A stretch of DNA of 64,000 nt from the NCBI GenBank assembly GCA_040365065.1, contig BAABNI010000002.1, positions 1-64,000 of the forward strand. The letters are read 5' to 3'. Below the pieces are notes generated by a model. That model made no database searches. It was not told where the DNA came from and worked only from the letters and a program-made list of their open reading frames with translations. The DNA comes from Pelagadaptatus aseana (GTDB lineage Bacteria; Pseudomonadota; Gammaproteobacteria; Pseudomonadales; Cellvibrionaceae). Every line of letters begins with the position of its first letter. Position 1 is the stretch's first letter. This document shows, piece by piece, positions 1-8,049 of the stretch. Position numbers and translations under genes: made by a program.

Positions 1-167
1 TTACCTTCGCCACATTTACCTTCTTTTTCAGCTTTGGCGCCGCCACACTTGCCTTCACCGCATTTGCCTTCTTTGGCAGCCTTGTCACCACCGCATTTGC
101 CTTCGCCGCACTTACCTTCCTTACCCGCTTTTTCACCGCCACATTTGCCTTCACCACACTTACCTTC
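1..167 (-). repeat. 48-bp tandem coding repeat (EGKCG units)
   Basis: Three complete 48-bp units and the start of a fourth lie inside the secreted peptide gene. Each encodes EGKCGEGKCGG, then E/D/A, KA, G/A/E and K. Differences between units are mostly synonymous third-position changes plus the two variable linker residues. This suggests selection on the peptide motif rather than a very recent DNA duplication. The array continues past the window edge, so its copy number is unknown. Confidence 0.85.
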
Positions 168-317
168 GGCGTGATTACCTGCCAGGTTATAACCTGATTC
201 CAGTGGTTGAGCCGCAAATGGATTCTCGACAGCGGAAGCCATTGGCGCCAATGCAACACTGGCAACAAAAGCAGCGCCCACGGCTGCAGCGATAGGAGTT
301 TTTTTAGTAGAGGACAT
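1..317 (-). CDS. EGKCG-repeat secreted peptide precursor, HvfA/bufferin-type copper-binding RiPP (3' end beyond window)
   Basis: The visible part encodes 105 residues and continues off the left edge. Residues 1-29 form a Sec signal peptide ending in ASA, with cleavage expected before VENPFA. From residue 51 the protein is a 16-residue repeat built on EGKCGEGKCGG followed by a short Lys/Ala linker, with Cys at 54, 59, 70, 75, 86, 91 and 102 and no other cysteines. EGKCG repeats behind a signal peptide are the hallmark of HvfA/bufferin precursors. In that family the cysteines are converted by a DUF692 (MNIO) iron enzyme with a DUF2063 partner into thiooxazole or oxazolone-thioamide groups that bind copper. 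The ATG at 317 is preceded by an AAGGA ribosome site. The modifying enzymes would be expected at positions below 1 on this strand, so function is inferred from the precursor alone. Confidence 0.85.
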   Translation of the reverse strand, partial: MSSTKKTPIAAAVGAAFVASVALAPMASAVENPFAAQPLESGYNLAGNHAEGKCGEGKCGGEKAGKEGKCGEGKCGGDKAAKEGKCGEGKCGGAKAEKEGKCGEG

Positions 318-457
318 TATTGTTTTCCTTTTTGGTTTATAAAGAGAGAAATGTTTTCACATCGGTAATATCTGACCAAAACACTGTGAATTAGTTTCCA
401 GCGAAGTCAGGAAATTTCAAGAAAAAATATAATAACTCCCGTTGGGCCCGCTCTGGC

Positions 458-1411
458 TTAAGCCAGACAACGAATCTCTTCCACTGCCTGTGTCTTTTTA
501 TTATTCAGCCAGTGCAACATATGCACAAAATGATCACTGCAGGCATCCCGGTGAGTCAACATGGAAGTGTAGTCGTAATTGCGACTATTGCCATTGCCTC
601 TACCCAACAACAGTAACTGCGCATCATGACGTCCAAGTTCAGAGACCCACAATCGCGTATCATCAATACCACCTAACAGACGATCTTTTGCCGCGGAAAA
701 ATAAAGGCAGGGAGGCAAATATCTGGACGCAAGTGCCTGTCGATAATCAAAATCGTCCGTCAAATCTCGCCACAGCGGCTGCTTCTGCCACTGTTCCAGA
801 TCCGACAGCAAGCGACGTCCGCAACCGCTGCCCGGCAGTCCCTTTGAATGTTCCTGCTTGCAAGCACCGATGGAAATCGCTGACTGCCAAACCATATAAC
901 GAATTGCCTTACCAAGACTGCCCAGCTCACAGCGCCTTGACGCAGCAAATTGGACCATGCCCAACACTTGTGCGGGCAACAGATCCAATCGCGCCATACA
1001 ACTGAGCAGTAAGACATTACCCAAACCGTGGCCAACCCAGAACTGAGGTTCTCTGGGACGTATTTTGGCAACTGCGGCCAGATGGGCGGGAAGGTCCTCA
1101 AGGATTAGCTGGTGTAAATCCAGGCTGGCATTAAGGCCGCCGGGCAGATTGACACTGGTTGAACAGCGTAGCTCAGCAACAAACACATCAAACCCGGCAT
1201 CGGCCAGATAACAGGCCAGACCAGCATCAGCCTCATCTGGAGCAAAGACACTGGGGCTTTCGTTGAAACCGTGCACCATAAACACCGGCGTGCTTTTATG
1301 GGCAGTATCAGAATTGGCGTAATAACGATGGAGAGTCAGGCTCACGCCGGACACATGGACCGGATACTCTTCCTTGACCAGACGGGCGTTACCCCAGGAG
1401 AAAATCCCCAT
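458..1411 (-). CDS. alpha/beta hydrolase-fold protein lacking the nucleophile serine
   Basis: This is a 317-residue cytoplasmic protein with alpha/beta hydrolase landmarks. An oxyanion-hole type VHGF segment lies near residue 48, and a nucleophile-elbow segment reading VGHGLGN lies near residue 130. In active enzymes the elbow is G-x-S-x-G; here the serine position is glycine, so the classical triad looks incomplete. A late D/H-containing segment (THRDACSDHF) could hold the histidine. A TTG two codons upstream (1417) is possible, but ATG at 1411 is preferred. The gene lies upstream of, and on the same strand as, the EGKCG peptide gene, with a 140-bp gap that could hold a separate promoter. 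The substrate is unknown; it may be a non-catalytic fold or use an alternative nucleophile. Confidence 0.75.
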   Translation of the reverse strand: MGIFSWGNARLVKEEYPVHVSGVSLTLHRYYANSDTAHKSTPVFMVHGFNESPSVFAPDEADAGLACYLADAGFDVFVAELRCSTSVNLPGGLNASLDLHQLILEDLPAHLAAVAKIRPREPQFWVGHGLGNVLLLSCMARLDLLPAQVLGMVQFAASRRCELGSLGKAIRYMVWQSAISIGACKQEHSKGLPGSGCGRRLLSDLEQWQKQPLWRDLTDDFDYRQALASRYLPPCLYFSAAKDRLLGGIDDTRLWVSELGRHDAQLLLLGRGNGNSRNYDYTSMLTHRDACSDHFVHMLHWLNNKKTQAVEEIRCLA

Positions 1412-1486
1412 AAGCAAAACTCAATATACTTCTTTAAAAACAGCGTACACAGGAACGCATCTCGCTGCCAGTTTCAGGGCCATAAA

Positions 1487-4400
1487 TTATCCGGCAGCTT
1501 CTGACCACAATTTTTGCAGGCGCTTGGCCGACACCGGTTTTACGGTTTTAAGGGTCTGGGCAAACAGGGAAACCCGATATTCTTCCAGCATCCAGCGGTA
1601 CTCAATCAACTCCGGTTTACTCCAGACTTCAGCCTCTCCCATCTTCTCAGACAGGTTGTACCACTTATCCCACAGCTCATTGACTTCGGAAGTCCAGATT
1701 TTATCCTTTTGAATCTGTGAAGCCACCTTTTCGAGACGCATCTGCATGGCTTTTAAATAGCGATTGTACTGCTGCAACCACTGCCTGGGCACCTGGAACA
1801 GAAATCCGGGATACACCAGCTGGGAGAGTTGCTGATTGATATCACCAGCGGCCGTTGCAATTGCCAGAGCATTCTTATTGGTCTTGATGGCTTTTTTGAT
1901 GGCAACAATCTGTGTCAGCGCATCCACCAGAATTTTTTCATAATCCTGGGCCACTGTGACCACTGCGTCTGCCCCCTGCTGCAAACAGGTCTCAAATTCA
2001 GCGTGGCTGCGTGGCAGTGGGCGCTCACTGAAACAGGCTTGTGCAACAGCCGCCATAATCAAATCATCTACCACCTGCTCGCGTCGACCCAGAGAAACAA
2101 CGGTTAATCCAAGATCTTTACCTTTCAGTAATTGTTTGCGCAGATATTTTACGGTCTGATTGAGTGACAGCACACCCAGACGAGTCACGCCCCGTCGTGA
2201 GAGGTAGTTGGCCTCAACCGGGTTATCTTTCAGGCTCAGGGTTACCGATGTATTGCTATCGAGTAACACCGGGTAAGCCGTAATGGCCATACCCGCGCGC
2301 TGCAGTTTTATGGTTTCAGGGAAGGTTTCAAAATCCCATTGAGTGATCTCGGTTCGCTCAAAATCATCGTCCTTGCTTTGCAGCGTATTCTGGATTTTAT
2401 CCCGATACTGATCTCTTAAAGCTTTAAGATCACGGCCCTGCGACAACACCTTGCCATTGGCATCCATCACCTGAATATTGAACCGATAATAGTCATCAAC
2501 GCCATCAATATTCCAACACTCCTGCGGCACATCAACACCGGTATGACGCTTTAACTGATGGGCCAGAGCTTCACACAATGGCGTATTATCAGCTTTTAAC
2601 ACGGCCAGAGCCTTGTCGACATAAGCCGGTACCGGAACAAAATGTTTGCGCCATTGCTTGGGCAGCGCTTTGACCAGAGCAATGCATTTATCGCGCAAGA
2701 TACCGGGGATGATCCACTCCAGACGCTTCTCCGGCACCAGATGCAACGCCGCAACCGGCACCTGCATGCTCACGCCATCTTCCGGGTGATTGGGTTCGAA
2801 GTGATAGGCCAGTGGAAAACTCAGTCCTTCATGAGTTAATTCGGTAGGAAACTGGGCCTCCGATACAGCACTGGCGTCGTGCTGCATCAAATAGCCTTTT
2901 TCCATGCCCAACAGATTGGGATTCTGTTGCTCGGAATCTTTGCGCCAGCGCTCAAACCCAGCCAGATTGACGACGTCTTTGGCGACCCGCTCCTCATAGA
3001 AACGAAACAGGATTTCATCGTCCACCAGAATATCCCGGCGTCGGGTTTTGGCTTCCAGCTCGTGAATTTCTTCAATCAACTGCTGGTTGTGTTTAAAGAA
3101 CTGGCCCTTGCCACGATACTGCCCCTCGACCAGAGCGGCACGAATGAATATCTCCCTCGACAACTTCGGATCAATCTGGCTAAACCCTACCCGCTGCTTC
3201 TCAACCAGTATCAGACCATAGAGGCTGACGCACTCATAGGCCATCACCTGGCCGCTTTTGACATCAAAGTGGGGTTCGTATTGATTGCGCTTAAGTAAAT
3301 GTTCCGCCGCTTTTACCACCCAGACAGGATCAACCCGGGCCACCTGATGGGCGAATACTCTGGAGGTTTCCAGCAATTGCCCCGCCGCAATCCACTTGGG
3401 GCTTTTCTTGGCCTGCGAGGAGCCGGGAAAGATGTGGAAGCGGCGATTGCGCGCCCCAAGGTATTCCTTATCCTCTGCCTTTGAACCGATTTGCCCCAGC
3501 AGGCCGGGCAGCAATGCCCGATGAATCGAATCGTAATTGGCCTCATTGCTATTGGGTTTGAGCGACAGTTTTTTACAGGCCAGTAATAGCTGATGGTGAA
3601 TCTCACGCCATTCCTGCAACCGTAGAAAAGAAAGAAACTCACGTTTACAGAGCTTGCGAAATTGGCTTTTGGACAGTTCCTGCCGTTGCTCCTCGACGTA
3701 ATTCCAAAGGTTGATGTAGGCGATAAAGTCCGAGTGTTCATCACGGAAGCGGCGATGTTTTTCATCCGCCGCCTGTTGTTTGTCTGCCGGTCGTTCGCGG
3801 GGGTCCTGGATCGCCATGGCACTGACAATCAACAACACCTCTTTCAGGCTACCCAGTTTGGCCGACTCCAACAGCATTCGCCCAAGTTTGGGATCCAGCG
3901 GCAAGGTCATCAGCTGCCGGCCGAGGCGGGTCAACTTACCCTTGCGATCAACCGCCTGCAGTTCCTGCAACAATTTGAAACCATCATTGATCAGCCGCTG
4001 GTCCGGATTATCCACAAAAGGAAAGTCGCGAATATCACCAATACGCAGATTGAGCATCTGCAGGATAACTGCCGCCAGATTGGTGCGCAGAATTTCCGCA
4101 TCGGTAAATTCCGGACGTTGGATAAAATCGTCTTCGTCATAGAGGCGATAACAGATGCCCTCACTGACCCGGCCACAGCGGCCTTTTCGCTGATTGGCAC
4201 TGGCCTGGGAGATAGCCTCTATGGGCAAACGCTGAATTTTTGAGCGGTAACTGTAACGGCTAACCCGTGCATAACCGGGATCGATCACATAGCGAATACC
4301 GGGCACGGTAATGGAGGTTTCTGCAACATTGGTGGCAAGGACAATCCGACGACCTCGATGGGACGCAAACACCTTATTTTGCTCCGCCAGACTCAGGCGC

Positions 4401-5386
4401 GCGTACAGTGGCAACACCTCCAAATGGGGAAACTGAGCGCGACGCAGGGCCAGGGCCGTTTCACGGATATCCCGCTCGCCACTGAGAAATACCAGAATAT
4501 CTCCGCCTCTCTTACCCGAAGCGGATTCCTGTTTGAGGATTTCATCGACGGTGGCAACGATGGCCTCCGGCTGATCTTCCTCTTGATCCGCCATGGGCCG
4601 ATAGTGCGTGGTCACCGGATAGGTGCGCCCGGACACTTCCACTATTGGCGCGGCGTTACCACTGGCATCGGTAAAGTGCTTGGAGAAACGCTCCAGATCA
4701 ATGGTTGCCGAGGTAACAATGACCTTCAGGTCGGGCCGTTTCGGCAAAATACTTTTGAGATAACCCAACAGGAAATCAATATTAAGGCTGCGCTCGTGAG
4801 CCTCATCGATGATTAAAGTGTCGTATTTATTCAGATAACGATCGTTTTGAATCTCGGCCAGCAGAATACCGTCGGTCATCAACTTGATGTGGGTATTATC
4901 CGAGGAGTGATCCGTAAAACGCACCTGATAGCCCACAGCTTCACCTAACGGGGAATTGAGCTCTTCGGCAATGCGGCTGGCCACGGTTCGGGCAGCGATA
5001 CGTCTAGGTTGGGTATGACCAATAAGGCCATCGACACCGCGCCCTATCTCTAGGCATATCTTAGGTAGCTGGGTGGTTTTACCCGAACCGGTTTCGCCGG
5101 CGAGAATAACGACCTGATGTTGCTCCAGAACGCTTTTGATTTCATCGGCTCGCTCACTGATGGGCAAGCCTTCGGCCAAAGTCACCACTGGCCGATTGGC
5201 CAGACGCTGCTGTCGCAGGGTCATGGATTTCAATACTTGATCCTGCAAACTGGAAAGCGCTTTATCGCTGGGCTTGCCCTGCTCTATAAGAGATTTAAGA
5301 TCTTTTAATTTGCGCGACAGGCGAAAGCGATCCCGCCCCATGGTTTGAGAAACTTGCTGCTGCAGCTCTTTAAGGGTTTCATTCAT
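1487..5386 (-). CDS. hrpA: ATP-dependent RNA helicase HrpA
   Basis: This DEAH-box helicase of 1299 residues matches the length of E. coli HrpA, which acts on RNA and in rescue of stalled ribosomes. Walker A GETGSGKTT is at residues 97-105 and DEAH at 194-197. An SAT motif and the QRKGRCGR motif VI follow, then the HA2/OB-fold region and the long HrpA-specific C-terminal domain. An upstream start at 5434 is open but would translate through a dispersed palindromic repeat (5397-5423). The ATG at 5386 begins MNETLKELQQ and fits homologues better. It is followed downstream by the hydrolase-fold gene and preceded by the VWA/MoxR pair. Confidence 0.95.
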   Translation of the reverse strand: MNETLKELQQQVSQTMGRDRFRLSRKLKDLKSLIEQGKPSDKALSSLQDQVLKSMTLRQQRLANRPVVTLAEGLPISERADEIKSVLEQHQVVILAGETGSGKTTQLPKICLEIGRGVDGLIGHTQPRRIAARTVASRIAEELNSPLGEAVGYQVRFTDHSSDNTHIKLMTDGILLAEIQNDRYLNKYDTLIIDEAHERSLNIDFLLGYLKSILPKRPDLKVIVTSATIDLERFSKHFTDASGNAAPIVEVSGRTYPVTTHYRPMADQEEDQPEAIVATVDEILKQESASGKRGGDILVFLSGERDIRETALALRRAQFPHLEVLPLYARLSLAEQNKVFASHRGRRIVLATNVAETSITVPGIRYVIDPGYARVSRYSYRSKIQRLPIEAISQASANQRKGRCGRVSEGICYRLYDEDDFIQRPEFTDAEILRTNLAAVILQMLNLRIGDIRDFPFVDNPDQRLINDGFKLLQELQAVDRKGKLTRLGRQLMTLPLDPKLGRMLLESAKLGSLKEVLLIVSAMAIQDPRERPADKQQAADEKHRRFRDEHSDFIAYINLWNYVEEQRQELSKSQFRKLCKREFLSFLRLQEWREIHHQLLLACKKLSLKPNSNEANYDSIHRALLPGLLGQIGSKAEDKEYLGARNRRFHIFPGSSQAKKSPKWIAAGQLLETSRVFAHQVARVDPVWVVKAAEHLLKRNQYEPHFDVKSGQVMAYECVSLYGLILVEKQRVGFSQIDPKLSREIFIRAALVEGQYRGKGQFFKHNQQLIEEIHELEAKTRRRDILVDDEILFRFYEERVAKDVVNLAGFERWRKDSEQQNPNLLGMEKGYLMQHDASAVSEAQFPTELTHEGLSFPLAYHFEPNHPEDGVSMQVPVAALHLVPEKRLEWIIPGILRDKCIALVKALPKQWRKHFVPVPAYVDKALAVLKADNTPLCEALAHQLKRHTGVDVPQECWNIDGVDDYYRFNIQVMDANGKVLSQGRDLKALRDQYRDKIQNTLQSKDDDFERTEITQWDFETFPETIKLQRAGMAITAYPVLLDSNTSVTLSLKDNPVEANYLSRRGVTRLGVLSLNQTVKYLRKQLLKGKDLGLTVVSLGRREQVVDDLIMAAVAQACFSERPLPRSHAEFETCLQQGADAVVTVAQDYEKILVDALTQIVAIKKAIKTNKNALAIATAAGDINQQLSQLVYPGFLFQVPRQWLQQYNRYLKAMQMRLEKVASQIQKDKIWTSEVNELWDKWYNLSEKMGEAEVWSKPELIEYRWMLEEYRVSLFAQTLKTVKPVSAKRLQKLWSEAAG

Positions 5387-5396
5387 ACAAAAACAA

Positions 5397-5423
5397 CCGT
5401 CATCGCGAGGCTCGCAATGACGG
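5397..5423. repeat. dispersed palindromic element, CGTCATTGCGA family
   Basis: This is a near-perfect inverted repeat. CCGTCATCGCGAG is separated by one base from CTCGCAATGACGG, with a single mismatch across 13 bp. It sits between the VWA gene and the hrpA start. A larger relative is at 34889-34979, sharing the CGTCATTGCGA left end and the CTCGCAATGACNG right end. It probably forms a hairpin in the hrpA leader. Confidence 0.7.
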
Positions 5424-5445
5424 CAATTGGCCAAATAAGAAAACG

Positions 5446-6621
5446 CTATTTTGCCAGATACTTGATACCCCGCTCCAGTCCCTCAATGGTCATGGGGAAC
5501 ATGCGGTCTTCTATCAGTTGACGGGTAATATCGATGGACTGGGTATGGTTCCAGTACTTTTCCGGGGTGGGGTTAAGCCAGATGACCTTGTTGTAAGTGT
5601 CTGTCAAACGTTTCATCCAGGCCTGCCCGGGCTCTTCATTCATATACTCGACACAGCCATACTGACTGACAATCTCGTAGGGCGCCATGGAGGCATCACC
5701 CACAAAGATCACCTTGTAATCACTTGGATAGGTATGCAGCACATCATACAGAGACGTGGTTTCAGTGGTCCGACGGCGATTGTCTTTCCACACTCGCTCG
5801 TAGATAAAGTTATGAAAGTAGAAATACTCCATGTGCTTGAACTCGGTCTTGCAGGCAGAGAACATCTCTTCACAGACTTTGACGTAGGGGTCCATGGAGC
5901 CACCCACATCAAAAAACAGCAGCACTTTTACAGCATTGTGTCGCTCTGGCACCATTTTGATATCCAGAAAGCCTGCGTTATTAGCCGTGGACTTGATGGT
6001 ATCGTCCAGATCCAGTTCTTCAGCGGCACCTGTTCGGGCAAATTTGCGCAATTTGCGCAGAGCCACCTTGATATTGCGCGTGCCTAACTCAACCTCGTCG
6101 TCAAGATTCTTAAACTCGCGTTTTTCCCAGACCTTGGCGGCGGATTTATTGCGACTCTGACCGCCAACACGGATGCCTTCAGGATTGAAACCACTGTTAC
6201 CAAACGGCGATGTACCGCCGGTACCAATCCACTTGTTGCCTCCCTGATGACGCTTTTTCTGCTCTTCAAGGCGCTTTTGAAACTCCTCGATCAACTTTTC
6301 CAGACCGCCCAGAGATTCAATCTTGGCCTTCTCTTCCTCGGACAGCTGCTTCATAAACTCGGCGCGCGTCCAGTCATCCGGAATCAGGGCTTCGACAATG
6401 CCGTCAAGATTTTCCAGGCCTTTGAAATAGGCACCAAAAGCCCGGTCAAACTTATCGAAGTACTTTTCGTCCTTGATCAAACAGGTTCTGGAAAGCAGGT
6501 AAAAATCGTCCACACTGCCAAATGCCAGTTTCTTCTCCATGGCTTCAAACAGCACCAGAAGCTCTTTCAGTGAAACCGGCACTTCGGCTTTGCGCAAGCC
6601 GTAGAAAAAATTGACCAACAT
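5446..6621 (-). CDS. VWA domain protein, CoxE-like
   Basis: The product is a 391-residue soluble protein. Its first 120 residues are helical and charged, and a von Willebrand A domain occupies the C-terminal half. The MIDAS motif reads DVGGSMD at residues 238-244. The first serine of DxSxS is glycine, as is usual in CoxE-like VWA proteins that pair with MoxR ATPases. The AAA ATPase gene lies 31 bp upstream on the same strand, so the two are almost certainly co-transcribed. MoxR-VWA pairs are generally chaperone-like systems for metal insertion or protein remodelling. The client here is not evident, since no dehydrogenase or oxidase genes are adjacent. Confidence 0.88.
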   Translation of the reverse strand: MLVNFFYGLRKAEVPVSLKELLVLFEAMEKKLAFGSVDDFYLLSRTCLIKDEKYFDKFDRAFGAYFKGLENLDGIVEALIPDDWTRAEFMKQLSEEEKAKIESLGGLEKLIEEFQKRLEEQKKRHQGGNKWIGTGGTSPFGNSGFNPEGIRVGGQSRNKSAAKVWEKREFKNLDDEVELGTRNIKVALRKLRKFARTGAAEELDLDDTIKSTANNAGFLDIKMVPERHNAVKVLLFFDVGGSMDPYVKVCEEMFSACKTEFKHMEYFYFHNFIYERVWKDNRRRTTETTSLYDVLHTYPSDYKVIFVGDASMAPYEIVSQYGCVEYMNEEPGQAWMKRLTDTYNKVIWLNPTPEKYWNHTQSIDITRQLIEDRMFPMTIEGLERGIKYLAK

Positions 6622-6652
6622 GGACTCTACCTCCTAGCCTCAACCAACCTGC

Positions 6653-7498
6653 TTAAGCGTTTTGACGACGAGTCATAAATGCCAGACGTTCCAGTAAGTG
6701 AACGTCCTGCTCGTTTTTCAGCAGTGCCCCGTACAGCGGAGGAATGGCCTGACGAACATCGCTGTTTTGCAGAACTTCGTCGGGAATGTCGTCTGCCATC
6801 AACAATTTAAGCCAATCCACCAGTTCAGAAGTGGAGGGTTTTTTCTTCAAACCCGGCACCTGACGAACATCAAAGAAGATATCCAGAGCATCTCTGACCA
6901 GAGTCTGTTTGATATCCGGGAAGTGAACGTCGATGATCTGCTTCATCACTTCACGATCCGGGAAGTTGATGTAGTGGAAGAAACAGCGGCGCAAGAAAGC
7001 GTCTGGCAGTTCTTTTTCGTTGTTACTGGTGATGATCACAATGGGACGTTTCTTGGCTTTGACCACTTCACCGGTCTCGTAAACAAAGAATTCCATCTTA
7101 TCCAGCTCTACCAGCAAATCGTTGGGGAACTCGATATCGGCCTTATCGATCTCATCAATCAGCAGCACCACTTGCTCATCGGATTCAAAGGCCTCCCATA
7201 ACTTACCCTTTTTCAGGTAGTTGGCGATGTCATGCACCTTATCATTACCCAGTTGCGAATCGCGCAGACGGGAAACGGCATCGTATTCATAAAGGCCTTG
7301 CTGCGCTTTGGTGGTGGACTTGATGTGCCACTGAATCAGGCGCATGCCCATGGATTCGGCTACCTGTTCGGCCAGCATGGTTTTACCTGTGCCCGGCTCA
7401 CCTTTTACCAGCAGTGGTCTTTCCAGTGCCACAGCGGCGTCTACGGCCATACGCAGATCATCGGTGGCAACGTACTGTTGTGTACCTTCAAATTTCAT
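6653..7498 (-). CDS. MoxR-family AAA+ ATPase
   Basis: The product is a 281-residue AAA+ ATPase. Walker A GEPGTGKT is at residues 33-40 and Walker B LIDEID at about 113-118, followed by an arginine-finger region containing DAFLRRCFFHYINFP. The ATG at 7498 has a GGGAGT ribosome site eight bases upstream; a longer reading to 7537 uses a non-ATG start and lacks such a site. The gene is first in a two-gene unit with the CoxE-like VWA gene. In this family the ATPase drives conformational change in clients presented by the VWA partner. Confidence 0.92.
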   Translation of the reverse strand: MKFEGTQQYVATDDLRMAVDAAVALERPLLVKGEPGTGKTMLAEQVAESMGMRLIQWHIKSTTKAQQGLYEYDAVSRLRDSQLGNDKVHDIANYLKKGKLWEAFESDEQVVLLIDEIDKADIEFPNDLLVELDKMEFFVYETGEVVKAKKRPIVIITSNNEKELPDAFLRRCFFHYINFPDREVMKQIIDVHFPDIKQTLVRDALDIFFDVRQVPGLKKKPSTSELVDWLKLLMADDIPDEVLQNSDVRQAIPPLYGALLKNEQDVHLLERLAFMTRRQNA

Positions 7499-7596
7499 TA
7501 TGAATACTCCCGAAAAACGTGGGCGATAGTCTACCACAACGCTCAGGCTTTACGGTGGCGATCTATGCCAAAAGGAATAACAGAAACAGTCAGGGG

Positions 7597-8049
7597 TTAA
7601 CCCGGATGACGCACCATCAACAGCAGCTTCCTGCCCTGTTTCAGGTATCGGTGGTAGGCCTCGAGCATATACGGCTCAGCTGCCTCTGGGGCTATGGTGG
7701 TAAACCCGGACTGGGCATAAAAGGATTCAAGATGATCAAATGGATAGCAATAACACAGCACCTGTGTCAGAAAAGGCAACATCCCGTTCAGCAGCACCGT
7801 TCCCACCCCTTGACGACGATACTCTGGTGCCACACACATACTTCTGAGGAAATAGACGCCATCTTGGCGATACTGGAGCCGAACCGCCGCAATCATCTGT
7901 TGATCTGAACGAACAACAAAAACCACATCTTCCCTGCCAGCCTTGGCGGAGTAACGACAGCTTTTATAAAATTTATTGACCAGAGGCAGCAGCTGAGAAT
8001 CCAGCTGCTCCACCAGGTAATCGCCTGCCCCTGACTCAACCGCTGACAT
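7597..8049 (-). CDS. GNAT-family N-acetyltransferase
   Basis: The product is a 150-residue GNAT protein. The acetyl-CoA pyrophosphate-binding motif A is visible as RRQGVGTVLL around residues 78-87, preceded by the strand LRSMCVAPEY. A late FYAQSGF segment matches motif B. The start codon overlaps the stop of the upstream VWA membrane protein gene (TGATG), so translation is probably coupled. The substrate cannot be predicted; the family acylates amines on small molecules or proteins. Confidence 0.85.
   Translation of the reverse strand: MSAVESGAGDYLVEQLDSQLLPLVNKFYKSCRYSAKAGREDVVFVVRSDQQMIAAVRLQYRQDGVYFLRSMCVAPEYRRQGVGTVLLNGMLPFLTQVLCYCYPFDHLESFYAQSGFTTIAPEAAEPYMLEAYHRYLKQGRKLLLMVRHPG

Noticed and set aside
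1..167. CRISPR-like regular 48-bp repeats at the left edge
   Set aside because: The repeats are contiguous without spacers, keep an open frame and encode the EGKCG motif behind a signal peptide.
442..1005. 187-residue plus-strand open frame
   Set aside because: It lies wholly antisense to the hydrolase-fold gene, has no recognisable domain and shows no ribosome site.
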